NCBI GenBank assembly: GCA_011523945.1
Contig: WTFU01000123.1
Coordinates: forward strand, 1-36,246
Reading direction: 5' to 3'
From: Mariniblastus sp.
Lineage (GTDB): Bacteria > Planctomycetota > Planctomycetia > Pirellulales > Pirellulaceae
DNA length: 36,246 bases
Below the pieces are notes generated by a model, which had not been told where the DNA came from, searched no databases, and was given only the letters and a program-made list of their open reading frames with translations. How positions within the stretch are numbered: position 1 is the stretch's first letter; each line of letters starts with the position of its first letter. Made by a program: the position numbers and the translations under genes. Positions 1-8,835 of this stretch are shown in pieces.

Positions 1-1202
1 GCAGCGGTCAGTATTTATTTGATGCAGCTGACGTAACGTATCTCGATTGCGTCAATAACGTCTGCCATGTTGGGCATTGTCGGCCGGAGGTGGTTGATGC
101 GGCTGCATTGCAAATGGGGCAGCTCAACACGAACACACGGTATCTTCATGAGAATATCGTTCGGTTTGGTGAGCGTTTGGCGTCAACACTGCCGGACGGG
201 TTGGAGGTTTGTTATTTTGTCAATTCTGGCAGTGAAGCAAACGATCTAGCGGTTCGATTAGCCCGAGCTTATCGCGGCAATCAGGATTTTGTAGTGATTG
301 ACCATGCCTATCATGGACATGTTAGTTCTTTAATCGATTTGAGCCCGTACAAGTTTGCTCGCGCAGGGGGAGCGGGCAAGCCTCCCGGAACCCACGTGGT
401 TCCAATTCCTGACGGTTACCGCGGAACCTACAAAACGCATGAACCCGAGTGTGGCGCAGCGTATGCAGCGATGGCCAATCAAGTATTGGAGGTGGCGACC
501 TCGGGGGGGCGAACCATTGCAGGTTGTATTGTTGAGTCAATTCTTGGTTGTGGAGGACAGGTGCCTCTTCCGGTGGGCTATCTGGAGCGTTTGTTTGCCA
601 AAGTGAGGCAGCACGGGGGGCTTTGTATTGCAGATGAAGTTCAAGTTGGGTTTGGACGTTTGGGGTCTCATTTTTGGGGATTTCAGCAACATAATGTCAT
701 CCCCGATATTGTGACGATGGGGAAACCGATCGGTAACGGACATCCACTCGGTGCTGTTGTGACAACACGCGAGATTGCAAGTGCATTCGACAATGGTATG
801 GAATATTTCAATACGTTTGGTGGGAATCCGGTTTCCTGTGCGGTTGGGTTGGCCGTCCTCGACGTCATTAAAAAAGACCAACTCCAGGGGAAGGCGGCAA
901 AAATTGGCGACTGGTTGCTAAGTGAATTAAGCGAATTAAAGGTTCAGTTTCCCTGTATTGGCGATGTCCGGGGGAGCGGTCTATTTTTGGGGATTGAACT
1001 GGTTCTCGATCACCATCTTTTATTGCCGGCGACCGATCTCGCGAATTCGATTGTCGAACGGATGAAGGATCGCCGTATTTTATTGAGCACCGACGGGCCG
1101 TTTGGCAACGTCATCAAATTTAAGCCACCGATGGTGTTTACCGAGGGAGATGCTGAGCGTTTGGTCACAACTTTACGCGAAACTTTTGATGAGCTGGCCT
1201 AA
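1..1202 (+). CDS. Class III PLP-dependent aminotransferase family protein, 5'-truncated by the window edge
   Basis: The reading frame is already open at the first complete codon (position 3), so the true start lies upstream. The visible part begins with the conserved entry region of class III enzymes ([19 protein letters not shown]). It contains the SGSEAND cofactor-phosphate loop, HAYHGH, the [11 protein letters not shown] segment with the Asp that contacts the pyridine nitrogen, and [11 protein letters not shown], whose Lys (codon 723-725) would form the PLP Schiff base. The wording around [18 protein letters not shown] and GKPIGNGHP resembles the AGXT2L group (ethanolamine-phosphate and 5-phosphohydroxylysine phospho-lyases) more than ornithine or GABA aminotransferases. 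Bacterial members are often the C-terminal part of a larger protein with a kinase-like domain. Whether that is so here cannot be seen. The family is secure; the substrate is inferred. Confidence 0.9.
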   Translation, partial: SGQYLFDAADVTYLDCVNNVCHVGHCRPEVVDAAALQMGQLNTNTRYLHENIVRFGERLASTLPDGLEVCYFVNSGSEANDLAVRLARAYRGNQDFVVIDHAYHGHVSSLIDLSPYKFARAGGAGKPPGTHVVPIPDGYRGTYKTHEPECGAAYAAMANQVLEVATSGGRTIAGCIVESILGCGGQVPLPVGYLERLFAKVRQHGGLCIADEVQVGFGRLGSHFWGFQQHNVIPDIVTMGKPIGNGHPLGAVVTTREIASAFDNGMEYFNTFGGNPVSCAVGLAVLDVIKKDQLQGKAAKIGDWLLSELSELKVQFPCIGDVRGSGLFLGIELVLDHHLLLPATDLANSIVERMKDRRILLSTDGPFGNVIKFKPPMVFTEGDAERLVTTLRETFDELA

Positions 1203-1599
1203 ATCGTTGAGGTTTGTTTCATCTAGCGGACCTGCCTTTCCAGTCGGAATTTTCTACTTAGACCTCAGTCGTTTTCGCCCTGATCCAAGTGGTTTTATGC
1301 CTGCTAACACCTGAATCTCGGCATATTGAGGCCTTCGTGGTCAGCCACTTTAGATATGGGTGAATTTGTTTGTGAAGCAAAATAATTTCCTTTTTTTTCT
1401 AATAGAAAGGAAGCTTCCGCGTTCTGTAATTGGTAAGTGTTTTTCAATCGGTTGAAAACTTCGTTATACTCATGAATGTGGCGGGCGAGTGGTGGAAAAG
1501 CTGGATTTGCAACCCGTTGATTTTTAGTCCGCTGTCGTAATCTAACGGGATGAGGAAACTGGAAGCGTATCTCCATTTTGCGGGTAAGGTGATTTAGCG
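1203..1599. other. Non-coding gap between aminotransferase and exported protein
   Basis: This 397-base stretch has no convincing gene. It holds a T-rich patch at 1391-1398, a perfect 10-bp palindrome GGAAGCTTCC at 1409-1418, and the dyad with a nearby TATACT described separately. The open frame on the opposite strand (1304-1576) has no ribosome-binding site and no recognisable composition. Confidence 0.5.
1441..1470 (+). promoter_or_regulatory. Candidate promoter with an operator-like dyad
   Basis: A perfect inverted repeat, TTTTCAA-TCGG-TTGAAAA, fills 1441-1458. Seven bases after it is TATACT (1465-1470), a 5/6 match to a -10 box. The -35 position would fall inside the left half of the dyad and matches poorly. 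A factor bound there could control the gene starting at 1600, leaving a leader of about 120 nt. This is inferred from sequence only. Confidence 0.3.
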
Positions 1600-2364
1600 A
1601 TGAGTCGTAATTTTTCTCAGTCGAGAGGCAGTCTGATTTTTATTGGGGTTTGTCTCGGGTTGGCGGCGAGGTACATTCTCGGCGCGCCGGCGGAGGACGA
1701 GGCACCCAAAATGGAAATCGATCGTCCCTTCGAGCCTGTTCAGGTTTCTGATGAGGTCGAAACGAAGGTGGGAGCTGTTTCTGCCGCCCGACCTGAGGAG
1801 TTGCTGTCAGGGCTGGTGCCTCCAATTAAATTGCCGGCACAGACAAACACTTTGGTTTTGAGAGAGGGTAAATATCAGGCTCAGTATTTTCCTCAAGAGA
1901 TTGCATTTACTCATGGCGAAGCTGCCCAATTTGAGGCTCATGGTACTCAGCTATGTGCTTCCGGTTGTGCTGCGAGTCGGCACCCTACAGGTGAGCTTTC
2001 TGTTGCTCGGTATTGGGAGTTAATTTCGCAATTAGACAGTGGCCCCATGGCGGAGACGAATGACGCACTGGAAGAGCTGATATTTTTTGGTAGTCAAACT
2101 AGACGATATATCAATGTGAATGGATTCGGGGATCTAAATTCGGATTGGGCTGGTTTTTTAGGAAAGCAGCTTGCTTGTTCTCATGCTGAGATTTCCATTC
2201 GGGTCACCGACGAAGAGGGGACTGTGAGAACCTGGGTTGAGCCCACGCTGGTTCCGTTCGATCGTCGTCATGTTTTTAAAATGAAAACGAATGCTTTGCA
2301 GTCACTCGTTACTAGCGGAACTGTGAAACGCGTTGGCTTGAACCATGCCTGGATTCGTTTGTGA
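1600..2364 (+). CDS. Unrecognised exported or membrane-anchored protein, cut short by an in-frame TGA
   Basis: ATG 1600 follows AAGGTGA (1586-1592) at a good distance, so the start is well supported. The first 30 residues hold a basic stretch and a hydrophobic segment (SLIFIGVCLGLAA), consistent with a signal peptide or signal anchor. The remaining ~225 residues are mostly polar, with a Cys pair in LCASGCAASRH near residues 117-127. I recognise no domain. The frame stops at TGA 2362-2364 after NHAWIRL, but the same frame stays open for 53 more codons to TAG at 2524-2526, and the downstream peptide looks like ordinary protein. The gene may be a recent nonsense mutant, a read-through gene, or a sequencing error. 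The next gene starts 94 nt after the second stop. Confidence 0.65.
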   Translation: MSRNFSQSRGSLIFIGVCLGLAARYILGAPAEDEAPKMEIDRPFEPVQVSDEVETKVGAVSAARPEELLSGLVPPIKLPAQTNTLVLREGKYQAQYFPQEIAFTHGEAAQFEAHGTQLCASGCAASRHPTGELSVARYWELISQLDSGPMAETNDALEELIFFGSQTRRYINVNGFGDLNSDWAGFLGKQLACSHAEISIRVTDEEGTVRTWVEPTLVPFDRRHVFKMKTNALQSLVTSGTVKRVGLNHAWIRL

Positions 2365-2526
2365 CTCGAAGGTGTGCACTTTGTGGCAGGACCGTGGTTC
2401 ACGATCCAACGAGATGGAGAGGGTTGGCAGACACTTGGGCAGGTTTGGATTAGCGATGGAGCCCGAGATCTTCAAGGGAAAATTGAAGTGAAAGTTGATT
2501 TGGAGCGAGTAGAGACCGTGTTTTAG
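2365..2526 (+). other. In-frame open extension after the TGA stop of the preceding gene
   Basis: Fifty-three sense codons continue in exactly the frame of the upstream gene and end at TAG 2524-2526. The translation has three Trp, two His and alternating hydrophobic and charged residues (for example GPWFTIQRDGEGW and KIEVKVDLERVETVF), which reads like the beta-rich end of a folded domain. A change such as CGA to TGA or TGG to TGA would explain the break; with Arg the junction would read IRLRLEGVHF. It has no start codon with a ribosome-binding site of its own. Confidence 0.5.
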
Positions 2527-2580
2527 AACGCTGCGTTTTGGTCAATTTTTGATTGTATTCGGGTGTTGCAATCGCGTTAA

Positions 2581-4233
2581 GCGTAGACAGATTAATTTGT
2601 AATATTAAGCAGGTTCAGTGATGAAGAAACGAGACTTATTTACCTTCTTTTTTTCAGTCGTTGCGGGCTTGGTGATTCTTGCTCAAGTGAAAGCTGATCC
2701 CTGTGGAATGGTTCCGCCGATTTTTATTGGGAATGAATCTCCGATCACACGTATTGGATTACAAAAAACTTATGTGTTTCATAAAGACGGGGTGGAGACG
2801 TTTGTGATTCGCCCTGGATTTTCGGGGAAGGTTGATAATTTTGGGATGTTGATCCCGTTCCCGAACCCACCTGAGTTAAGGAAAGTTGCGGACGATACCT
2901 TTGAACAAATTGCCAATGCCATTGATCCGCCGGAAGTGGTAGTCGATTTGCGGATGGATTTGCTGGAGGCTGCTGACTTCGCTCTGGCTGCGCCTATGGA
3001 TGCGAAGGAGGACGAATCCCCCTTGATGATGAAGAAGAATCAGGTGCAGGTATTAAAAGAAGAAGCGGTTGGGATGTACGAAGTGGCGGTACTTTCTGCT
3101 GGTTCGGCGGAAGCTCTTAAGAAATGGATGGATAAAAACAGCTATAAATACCCAGAAGGTATGGATGATGTTACAGCGGATTACATTTCAGAGGGCTGGT
3201 GCTTTGTCGCGGTCAAAACAAAAGTAGGTGATCGTGGCGCTGTTGATCCTCAACCTGGGCAGCGTCGGGTAAAACCCGATCTTCCTGATGGCAGTGTTTT
3301 CGATGGGAACGTTCAGGGGATGGGTTTTCGTTTCAAATCGGAGGAATTGGTTGTTCCGATGCGATTGTCGGCATTCAACAAGGGCGAATTGCGAAATGTT
3401 GTTTATTTGTTGACCGATGGGCCGCGGAAGATACGGGCCATTCCTGAAGAGTATGTAGTTCGTCAGGTCAGTGGTATCGATTTGTTTAACAATGTTACGC
3501 GTCCGTTGCCACTTCGGATTATTGGTGGAACGGAAAAAGACATTCCGGAATATCGTCGAAAGCAACTTGTGAAAGAGCGGGATCCGGAGCCGAAAAACGG
3601 AATTGCGAAAGAGTTGTTTGCGTCAGACCTTCTTGCGGTGGCCGATGGTACGCTTTCGCTTGGCCATGAGGAGCAGGAGAAGGAGCTTTTGAGTATTGGA
3701 GAGTATTTTGGCCTTCGTGGTACCGAAATCGACCGCGAGAATGCTTTGGCTTTGAAGGAAGGCCGAGAGGAAACGGTAGCCTCGGGACTCGAGTTGCTGA
3801 AATCGATGACTCTCACAGTAGTCGATGGTGATTTTCCAAGAGAGGTTCTGGCAAAAGAGAATTTGAAGTTTGCTGACTATCGTATGCCTCGCAACCGCAA
3901 TAACACGCTGAATTATGATGCCAATCGATTTGGTCCGGGTTTGAAGAAAGAAGGCAAGTTGAAAATTGGCTCGATTGACTGGAACGAGGTTGATACCCAA
4001 GTCGTAAATACTCGAAATGAAGGTGAGTCAGTTGAGGGTGGCTTAAGTACAACTTCCTATACGACAGGCATTTTGTTTTTTGGTTTTCTTGGGGTGTTGT
4101 TTTTGCGGCGTTCGCGGACGACGGTGATTTTAGCCGTATTGATGATCGGTGCTTTAGCTGTTCCGGCCTTGGCTTCCGAGCCGACAGTCCTCGACGCTCA
4201 GGATGAAATGATCGCACAGTTGGAGACTTCAAA
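2581..4233 (+). repeat. Tandem duplication, copy 1
   Basis: This segment matches 4333-5985 at a constant offset of 1752. From the ATG at 2621 to 4233 (1613 nt) the only differences I find are two silent C/T changes, at 4195 and 4213, both in the last 40 nt. In the 40 nt just before the ATG there are five differences. Identity ends abruptly inside a run of A at 4231-4233. Confidence 0.93.
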
Positions 4234-4249
4234 GCAGTTGTTTAGGTGA
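2621..4249 (+). CDS. DUF2330-like membrane protein, short tandem copy lacking the HEAT-like domain
   Basis: The 542-residue product has a signal peptide (residues 1 to ~24, ending near VKADPCG), a large region that I assign to DUF2330 from CGMVPPIF, the GKVDNFGMLIPFPNPPEL segment and overall layout, and two hydrophobic stretches near residues 484-518 separated by RRSR. The protein then stops after LETSKQLFR, about 20 residues past the second stretch. It equals the first ~537 residues of the next gene, so it is a C-terminally truncated duplicate, or the longer one arose by extension. ATG 2621 is preferred over the adjacent in-frame GTG 2618; only a weak AGG lies upstream. Function unknown. The bulk is expected outside the cytoplasmic membrane. 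Confidence 0.85.
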   Translation: MKKRDLFTFFFSVVAGLVILAQVKADPCGMVPPIFIGNESPITRIGLQKTYVFHKDGVETFVIRPGFSGKVDNFGMLIPFPNPPELRKVADDTFEQIANAIDPPEVVVDLRMDLLEAADFALAAPMDAKEDESPLMMKKNQVQVLKEEAVGMYEVAVLSAGSAEALKKWMDKNSYKYPEGMDDVTADYISEGWCFVAVKTKVGDRGAVDPQPGQRRVKPDLPDGSVFDGNVQGMGFRFKSEELVVPMRLSAFNKGELRNVVYLLTDGPRKIRAIPEEYVVRQVSGIDLFNNVTRPLPLRIIGGTEKDIPEYRRKQLVKERDPEPKNGIAKELFASDLLAVADGTLSLGHEEQEKELLSIGEYFGLRGTEIDRENALALKEGREETVASGLELLKSMTLTVVDGDFPREVLAKENLKFADYRMPRNRNNTLNYDANRFGPGLKKEGKLKIGSIDWNEVDTQVVNTRNEGESVEGGLSTTSYTTGILFFGFLGVLFLRRSRTTVILAVLMIGALAVPALASEPTVLDAQDEMIAQLETSKQLFR

Positions 4250-4332
4250 ATGTGAGTTTCAAATGTTAAACGACATCGCTAGTTAGTTTAGGTGTCGGTT
4301 TAGGGACAAGCATGCGTTGTAATTTTTGAAAT

Positions 4333-5985
4333 ACGTAGACAAATTAATTTGTAAATTTAGGCAGGTTCAGTGATGAAGAAACGAGACTTATTTACCTTCT
4401 TTTTTTCAGTCGTTGCGGGCTTGGTGATTCTTGCTCAAGTGAAAGCTGATCCCTGTGGAATGGTTCCGCCGATTTTTATTGGGAATGAATCTCCGATCAC
4501 ACGTATTGGATTACAAAAAACTTATGTGTTTCATAAAGACGGGGTGGAGACGTTTGTGATTCGCCCTGGATTTTCGGGGAAGGTTGATAATTTTGGGATG
4601 TTGATCCCGTTCCCGAACCCACCTGAGTTAAGGAAAGTTGCGGACGATACCTTTGAACAAATTGCCAATGCCATTGATCCGCCGGAAGTGGTAGTCGATT
4701 TGCGGATGGATTTGCTGGAGGCTGCTGACTTCGCTCTGGCTGCGCCTATGGATGCGAAGGAGGACGAATCCCCCTTGATGATGAAGAAGAATCAGGTGCA
4801 GGTATTAAAAGAAGAAGCGGTTGGGATGTACGAAGTGGCGGTACTTTCTGCTGGTTCGGCGGAAGCTCTTAAGAAATGGATGGATAAAAACAGCTATAAA
4901 TACCCAGAAGGTATGGATGATGTTACAGCGGATTACATTTCAGAGGGCTGGTGCTTTGTCGCGGTCAAAACAAAAGTAGGTGATCGTGGCGCTGTTGATC
5001 CTCAACCTGGGCAGCGTCGGGTAAAACCCGATCTTCCTGATGGCAGTGTTTTCGATGGGAACGTTCAGGGGATGGGTTTTCGTTTCAAATCGGAGGAATT
5101 GGTTGTTCCGATGCGATTGTCGGCATTCAACAAGGGCGAATTGCGAAATGTTGTTTATTTGTTGACCGATGGGCCGCGGAAGATACGGGCCATTCCTGAA
5201 GAGTATGTAGTTCGTCAGGTCAGTGGTATCGATTTGTTTAACAATGTTACGCGTCCGTTGCCACTTCGGATTATTGGTGGAACGGAAAAAGACATTCCGG
5301 AATATCGTCGAAAGCAACTTGTGAAAGAGCGGGATCCGGAGCCGAAAAACGGAATTGCGAAAGAGTTGTTTGCGTCAGACCTTCTTGCGGTGGCCGATGG
5401 TACGCTTTCGCTTGGCCATGAGGAGCAGGAGAAGGAGCTTTTGAGTATTGGAGAGTATTTTGGCCTTCGTGGTACCGAAATCGACCGCGAGAATGCTTTG
5501 GCTTTGAAGGAAGGCCGAGAGGAAACGGTAGCCTCGGGACTCGAGTTGCTGAAATCGATGACTCTCACAGTAGTCGATGGTGATTTTCCAAGAGAGGTTC
5601 TGGCAAAAGAGAATTTGAAGTTTGCTGACTATCGTATGCCTCGCAACCGCAATAACACGCTGAATTATGATGCCAATCGATTTGGTCCGGGTTTGAAGAA
5701 AGAAGGCAAGTTGAAAATTGGCTCGATTGACTGGAACGAGGTTGATACCCAAGTCGTAAATACTCGAAATGAAGGTGAGTCAGTTGAGGGTGGCTTAAGT
5801 ACAACTTCCTATACGACAGGCATTTTGTTTTTTGGTTTTCTTGGGGTGTTGTTTTTGCGGCGTTCGCGGACGACGGTGATTTTAGCCGTATTGATGATCG
5901 GTGCTTTAGCTGTTCCGGCCTTGGCTTCCGAGCCGACAGTCCTCGATGCTCAGGATGAAATGATTGCACAGTTGGAGACTTCAAA
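4333..5985 (+). repeat. Tandem duplication, copy 2
   Basis: Second copy of the segment at 2581-4233. After position 5985 the sequence continues into the HEAT-like region, which copy 1 lacks. The two silent differences are T at 5947 and T at 5965, where copy 1 has C. Confidence 0.93.
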
Positions 5986-6922
5986 AACAGCGCAGTCGGC
6001 CATCAAGTCGATTGTAGCAAATGCGAACGAGAGTGATTCCAATCGCGAGACCATGATCAAAAAGCTTTTGGAAGTCATCAACAAAGACGAGAGTATTCCC
6101 AAGCGAGGCTGGGCCATTGCGGCGTTGGCTGACATTGGCGGGCAGGATATTGATGAATATCTTCTGAATATTCATGCTAACAACTCACAAAATAAAGTCG
6201 TTCGGACTTGGGCTGCCGCAGCGAGAGTTTCCATGACTCGTACGACCAATGGATTAATTGAAAAAGCAAATTTGATCGGTCAATTTCCAAGTTTAGGGCG
6301 TCCGATCGGAATGCGTATTGTCGAAGACATGAAGGTGAATGCGGGTGATATTCGTGCGAATCAGGTATTAGAAGTTGCTTTGAAAGTACCTCAGATCGCA
6401 GCGGCACTAGCGCCGGTTATTACAGCATTTACTCCCCAAGAATTGGTCGAAGTCATGGTGGAGGGTGATGCCGATCAGGTGCGCCGCATGTCCGCTGGAT
6501 ATTTGGGGGCCATTGCTAATCAAGGAAAGCAGGAGGAAGTAGCCTCGTCGGTAGTAGAGTCGCTTGTGTTTGATGCGATGGCGAAGGATGTTCCCTGGAA
6601 AGGGGGTGCTTTGTTTTTACCGGGAATTTCCTGGGATAAGCCCAATGCGAAACAGCTTGTGGGTGAATTAGTGCGATGGATGCTTTGGTGCGATGTCAAA
6701 GACAAACAGGGTGAGAAAAGGCAAATCCACAACAACTTGCGGAGCTTGGCATTGGCTAGAGTCGCTGGCTACCAGTCTCCCGGGTGGCAGGAGGTTGATA
6801 CAAATGCCTGGTTAGCCGCCTGGGGTAAAGTAGTCGGTCGAAAGGGGATTGAAAAGATTTTGGAGGAGCAGGATCTCAGCGCGAGTGGCAAGTATGGCGA
6901 AGTATTGAAAGGCTTGAAGTAG
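4373..6922 (+). CDS. DUF2330-like membrane protein with C-terminal HEAT-like domain
   Basis: The 849-residue product begins with a signal peptide and a periplasmic DUF2330-like region identical to copy 1. A hydrophobic segment (TTGILFFGFLGVLFL) follows near residue 484, then RRSR, then a second segment ending in VPALASEP. That second stretch has the layout of a signal peptide (basic n-region, hydrophobic core, ALA-S site), so the C-terminal part could be held by a hairpin or released by cleavage. Residues ~540-849 are Ala/Leu-rich helices with repeating pairs such as KRGWAIAALADIGG and VVRTWAAAARVS, suggestive of HEAT repeats and protein binding. The upstream gap of 120 nt suggests that both copies could be co-transcribed. 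Domain assignment is from pattern memory. Confidence 0.87.
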   Translation: MKKRDLFTFFFSVVAGLVILAQVKADPCGMVPPIFIGNESPITRIGLQKTYVFHKDGVETFVIRPGFSGKVDNFGMLIPFPNPPELRKVADDTFEQIANAIDPPEVVVDLRMDLLEAADFALAAPMDAKEDESPLMMKKNQVQVLKEEAVGMYEVAVLSAGSAEALKKWMDKNSYKYPEGMDDVTADYISEGWCFVAVKTKVGDRGAVDPQPGQRRVKPDLPDGSVFDGNVQGMGFRFKSEELVVPMRLSAFNKGELRNVVYLLTDGPRKIRAIPEEYVVRQVSGIDLFNNVTRPLPLRIIGGTEKDIPEYRRKQLVKERDPEPKNGIAKELFASDLLAVADGTLSLGHEEQEKELLSIGEYFGLRGTEIDRENALALKEGREETVASGLELLKSMTLTVVDGDFPREVLAKENLKFADYRMPRNRNNTLNYDANRFGPGLKKEGKLKIGSIDWNEVDTQVVNTRNEGESVEGGLSTTSYTTGILFFGFLGVLFLRRSRTTVILAVLMIGALAVPALASEPTVLDAQDEMIAQLETSKTAQSAIKSIVANANESDSNRETMIKKLLEVINKDESIPKRGWAIAALADIGGQDIDEYLLNIHANNSQNKVVRTWAAAARVSMTRTTNGLIEKANLIGQFPSLGRPIGMRIVEDMKVNAGDIRANQVLEVALKVPQIAAALAPVITAFTPQELVEVMVEGDADQVRRMSAGYLGAIANQGKQEEVASSVVESLVFDAMAKDVPWKGGALFLPGISWDKPNAKQLVGELVRWMLWCDVKDKQGEKRQIHNNLRSLALARVAGYQSPGWQEVDTNAWLAAWGKVVGRKGIEKILEEQDLSASGKYGEVLKGLK

Positions 6923-7116
6923 AGTGAAGCCATGCACTGCACGTTTCGGGGGCCTCAAGGGAGCTTTGGGGAGGAGCTAGAAATATATTTTGGCGACTTT
7001 TTACCCGTGAAATAAGTTGTTATTGAGCAAGGAATTAAATTCTGTAAACCGAAGGCGTTTTTTGCCGGTATACTTAGGAGGAGTGTTTGTAACTTTCGAC
7101 GGGGAACTGGATCCTG

Positions 7117-8496
7117 ATGGACTCGACTTCTGAATTTGATCCTTCCGAATTTGAGCCCTCTAATTCAGAGGGGGCACCGGCCGATCCTCAAATTAATCGT
7201 TTGCCTGATCCGAGGCGGCCAAGGGTCGTCTTTACAGCGGAACCGGACGGCGATGCTCAGTCCCCTTCACTCGAATCTCCTGCAAATCGAACCCCGGATC
7301 GAGTGCCTGAAAATAAGTCTTTTTTCAGCAGTGAAGTTGTCGAATCGAACGTCCCGGCTAATCCGCCACCGAGACCCGAGCGGTCTGGCTTAGGAGAAAC
7401 GTCGAAATCGAGCAGTTCGGGATTGGGCTTCTTTGTGTTTAGCATAGTGTTTGTACTGGGCATGTTTTTTCTTGGTCCGGAGATGGTAGAGAGATACCAA
7501 TACTCTGTTACTCGTGGAAAAATGTTGGCTGAGTACGAGTTCGCGGTGGAAAACCTTGGTAAGCAACCGCTAACTGACGTGTCCAATGCCTATCAGATGG
7601 TTGCTCTTAGCGTTCGACCAAGCGTGGTGAGTATTAACGCCATCAAAGATGGACGTGGCAGAGTTGAAGAAAATGGAATGGGCTCTGGGGTGATCATGTC
7701 GACCGAGGGATTTATTCTCACCAATCAGCATGTTGTCCGCGGAGCCGAATCGATTCTAATTCAACTGCATGATCGACGCCAATTCGTAGCGAAGCTTGTT
7801 GGAGAGGATGCGTCAAGTGATTTAGCACTCTTAAAGATCGATGCTCCGGATTTGATTCCCGCGACTTGGGGCGATAGTGAGCAGGTCAATGTTGGTTCAA
7901 TCGTTTGGGCGATTGGAAGTCCCTACGGTTTTCAACACACCGTAACCTCGGGGATTATCAGTGGGAAGAATCGTCCTGGTGACAGAAATCACCCGACTCA
8001 AAGTTTGCTTCAAACGGATGCAGCAGTGAATCCCGGGAACAGCGGTGGTCCATTGGTGGATGCGCAGGGGCGAGTGATTGGAATCAATACTTCAATTTTC
8101 GGGGACTCGTTCCAGGGAATCAGTTTTGCGGTTCCTAGCGAAACGGCCAAGTTTATTTATCGGGAACTCAGCAGTAAGGGGACTGTGACTCGTGGGTATC
8201 TTGGGGTGAAACCCGTTGAGGTAAAACACCGAGATGCCATGAGGCTTCAGCTTCCTGATCTTGACGGGGCGATGTTGTCTCAGGTAGTTGAAGGGGCTCC
8301 CGCTTTTGTCGCAGGCATTCGTTCGTTTGATATCATTCGTCAATGGGATGATGTTGAGGTGAAAAATTTTAAGCACCTTTATCGATTAGCCGAAATGACT
8401 CGCCCTGATACGCGTGTGAATGTCAAATTCATTCGTGACGGGAAAGAACTGGTGACACAAGTCGTTGTTGGGAATCGCCCCGAAAATATCCGTTAG
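7117..8496 (+). CDS. Membrane-anchored HtrA/DegP-type serine protease with one PDZ domain
   Basis: The 459-residue protein starts with about 100 polar, Pro- and Ser-rich residues, then one transmembrane segment (GFFVFSIVFVLGMFFLG, ~103-120). The trypsin-like S1C domain follows with the full triad: His205 in LTNQHVV, Asp235 in SSDLALL and Ser309 in NPGNSGGPL. A single PDZ domain lies at about 365-455 (RGYLGVKPVEV onward). This layout predicts a cytoplasmic disordered tail and a protease facing the periplasm, acting in envelope protein quality control. HtrA proteins often have a short signal peptide instead, so the long N-terminal tail is a notable variation. The gap of 194 nt from the previous gene suggests its own promoter. 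Confidence 0.93.
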   Translation: MDSTSEFDPSEFEPSNSEGAPADPQINRLPDPRRPRVVFTAEPDGDAQSPSLESPANRTPDRVPENKSFFSSEVVESNVPANPPPRPERSGLGETSKSSSSGLGFFVFSIVFVLGMFFLGPEMVERYQYSVTRGKMLAEYEFAVENLGKQPLTDVSNAYQMVALSVRPSVVSINAIKDGRGRVEENGMGSGVIMSTEGFILTNQHVVRGAESILIQLHDRRQFVAKLVGEDASSDLALLKIDAPDLIPATWGDSEQVNVGSIVWAIGSPYGFQHTVTSGIISGKNRPGDRNHPTQSLLQTDAAVNPGNSGGPLVDAQGRVIGINTSIFGDSFQGISFAVPSETAKFIYRELSSKGTVTRGYLGVKPVEVKHRDAMRLQLPDLDGAMLSQVVEGAPAFVAGIRSFDIIRQWDDVEVKNFKHLYRLAEMTRPDTRVNVKFIRDGKELVTQVVVGNRPENIR

Positions 8497-8835
8497 GCGG
8501 TCTACCGAAGGTTAGTTTTCGTGCGATTGGGTCATCGTTAGGCCTTCGCATCAATCTATTGCCTCATCAGGGCGTTCGTTAAGGTTTTCCTAGTTGTAAA
8601 GGTTTGTTTTTACGATAACTTTTCGCAGACCCGAGTTGTCGCCTTGGTTGCGTTAGGTATATGAGTTGATTGAATAATTCGCGTGGGTGACTGGAGAGTT
8701 CGGTACGATAATTATTCAGTGAGGGCGGCAAGCAATTAGCAACTCCATTTGTCACATATCAAATTGAGTTTGCAATTAGCGGCAAGCGTTCTTGTTGATC
8801 ATCTTAATTGACTTTACAGGGAAGTAACGTCATTC
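8497..8835. other. Intergenic region upstream of GMC oxidoreductase
   Basis: No gene is seen in these 339 nt. The second half carries the inverted and direct repeats listed separately. The first half contains only CGAAGG and CCTTCG, complementary hexamers too far apart to count as a terminator. Confidence 0.5.
8671..8787 (+). promoter_or_regulatory. Cluster of inverted and direct repeats before the GMC oxidoreductase
   Basis: TGAATAATT (8671-8679) and its exact complement AATTATTCA (8710-8718) form a 9-bp inverted repeat. Beyond it, GCGGCAAGC (8725-8733) and GCAATTAGC (8732-8740) occur again in swapped order as GCAATTAGC (8772-8780) and GCGGCAAGC (8779-8787). Two overlapping 9-mers each occurring twice within 65 nt, 50-110 nt before a start codon, look like paired binding sites. 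The regulator is unknown. Confidence 0.4.

Noticed and set aside
2362..2420. Selenocysteine insertion at the TGA
   Set aside because: Only a weak 3+3 bp stem follows (from 2371), without the features of a bacterial SECIS, and the context is not redox-like.
4240..4294. Direct repeat GTTTAGGTG at 4240-4248 and 4286-4294 as a mobile-element footprint
   Set aside because: Nine bases, no inserted element and no terminal inverted repeats; probably chance near the duplication break.
3188..5317. Identical minus-strand frames in both DUF2330 copies
   Set aside because: Their conservation is fully explained by the near-identical duplication of the plus-strand genes.
5800..5900. PEP-CTERM-like sorting signal (hydrophobic stretch followed by RRSR)
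   Set aside because: The protein continues for over 300 residues past it, and no PEP motif precedes the helix.
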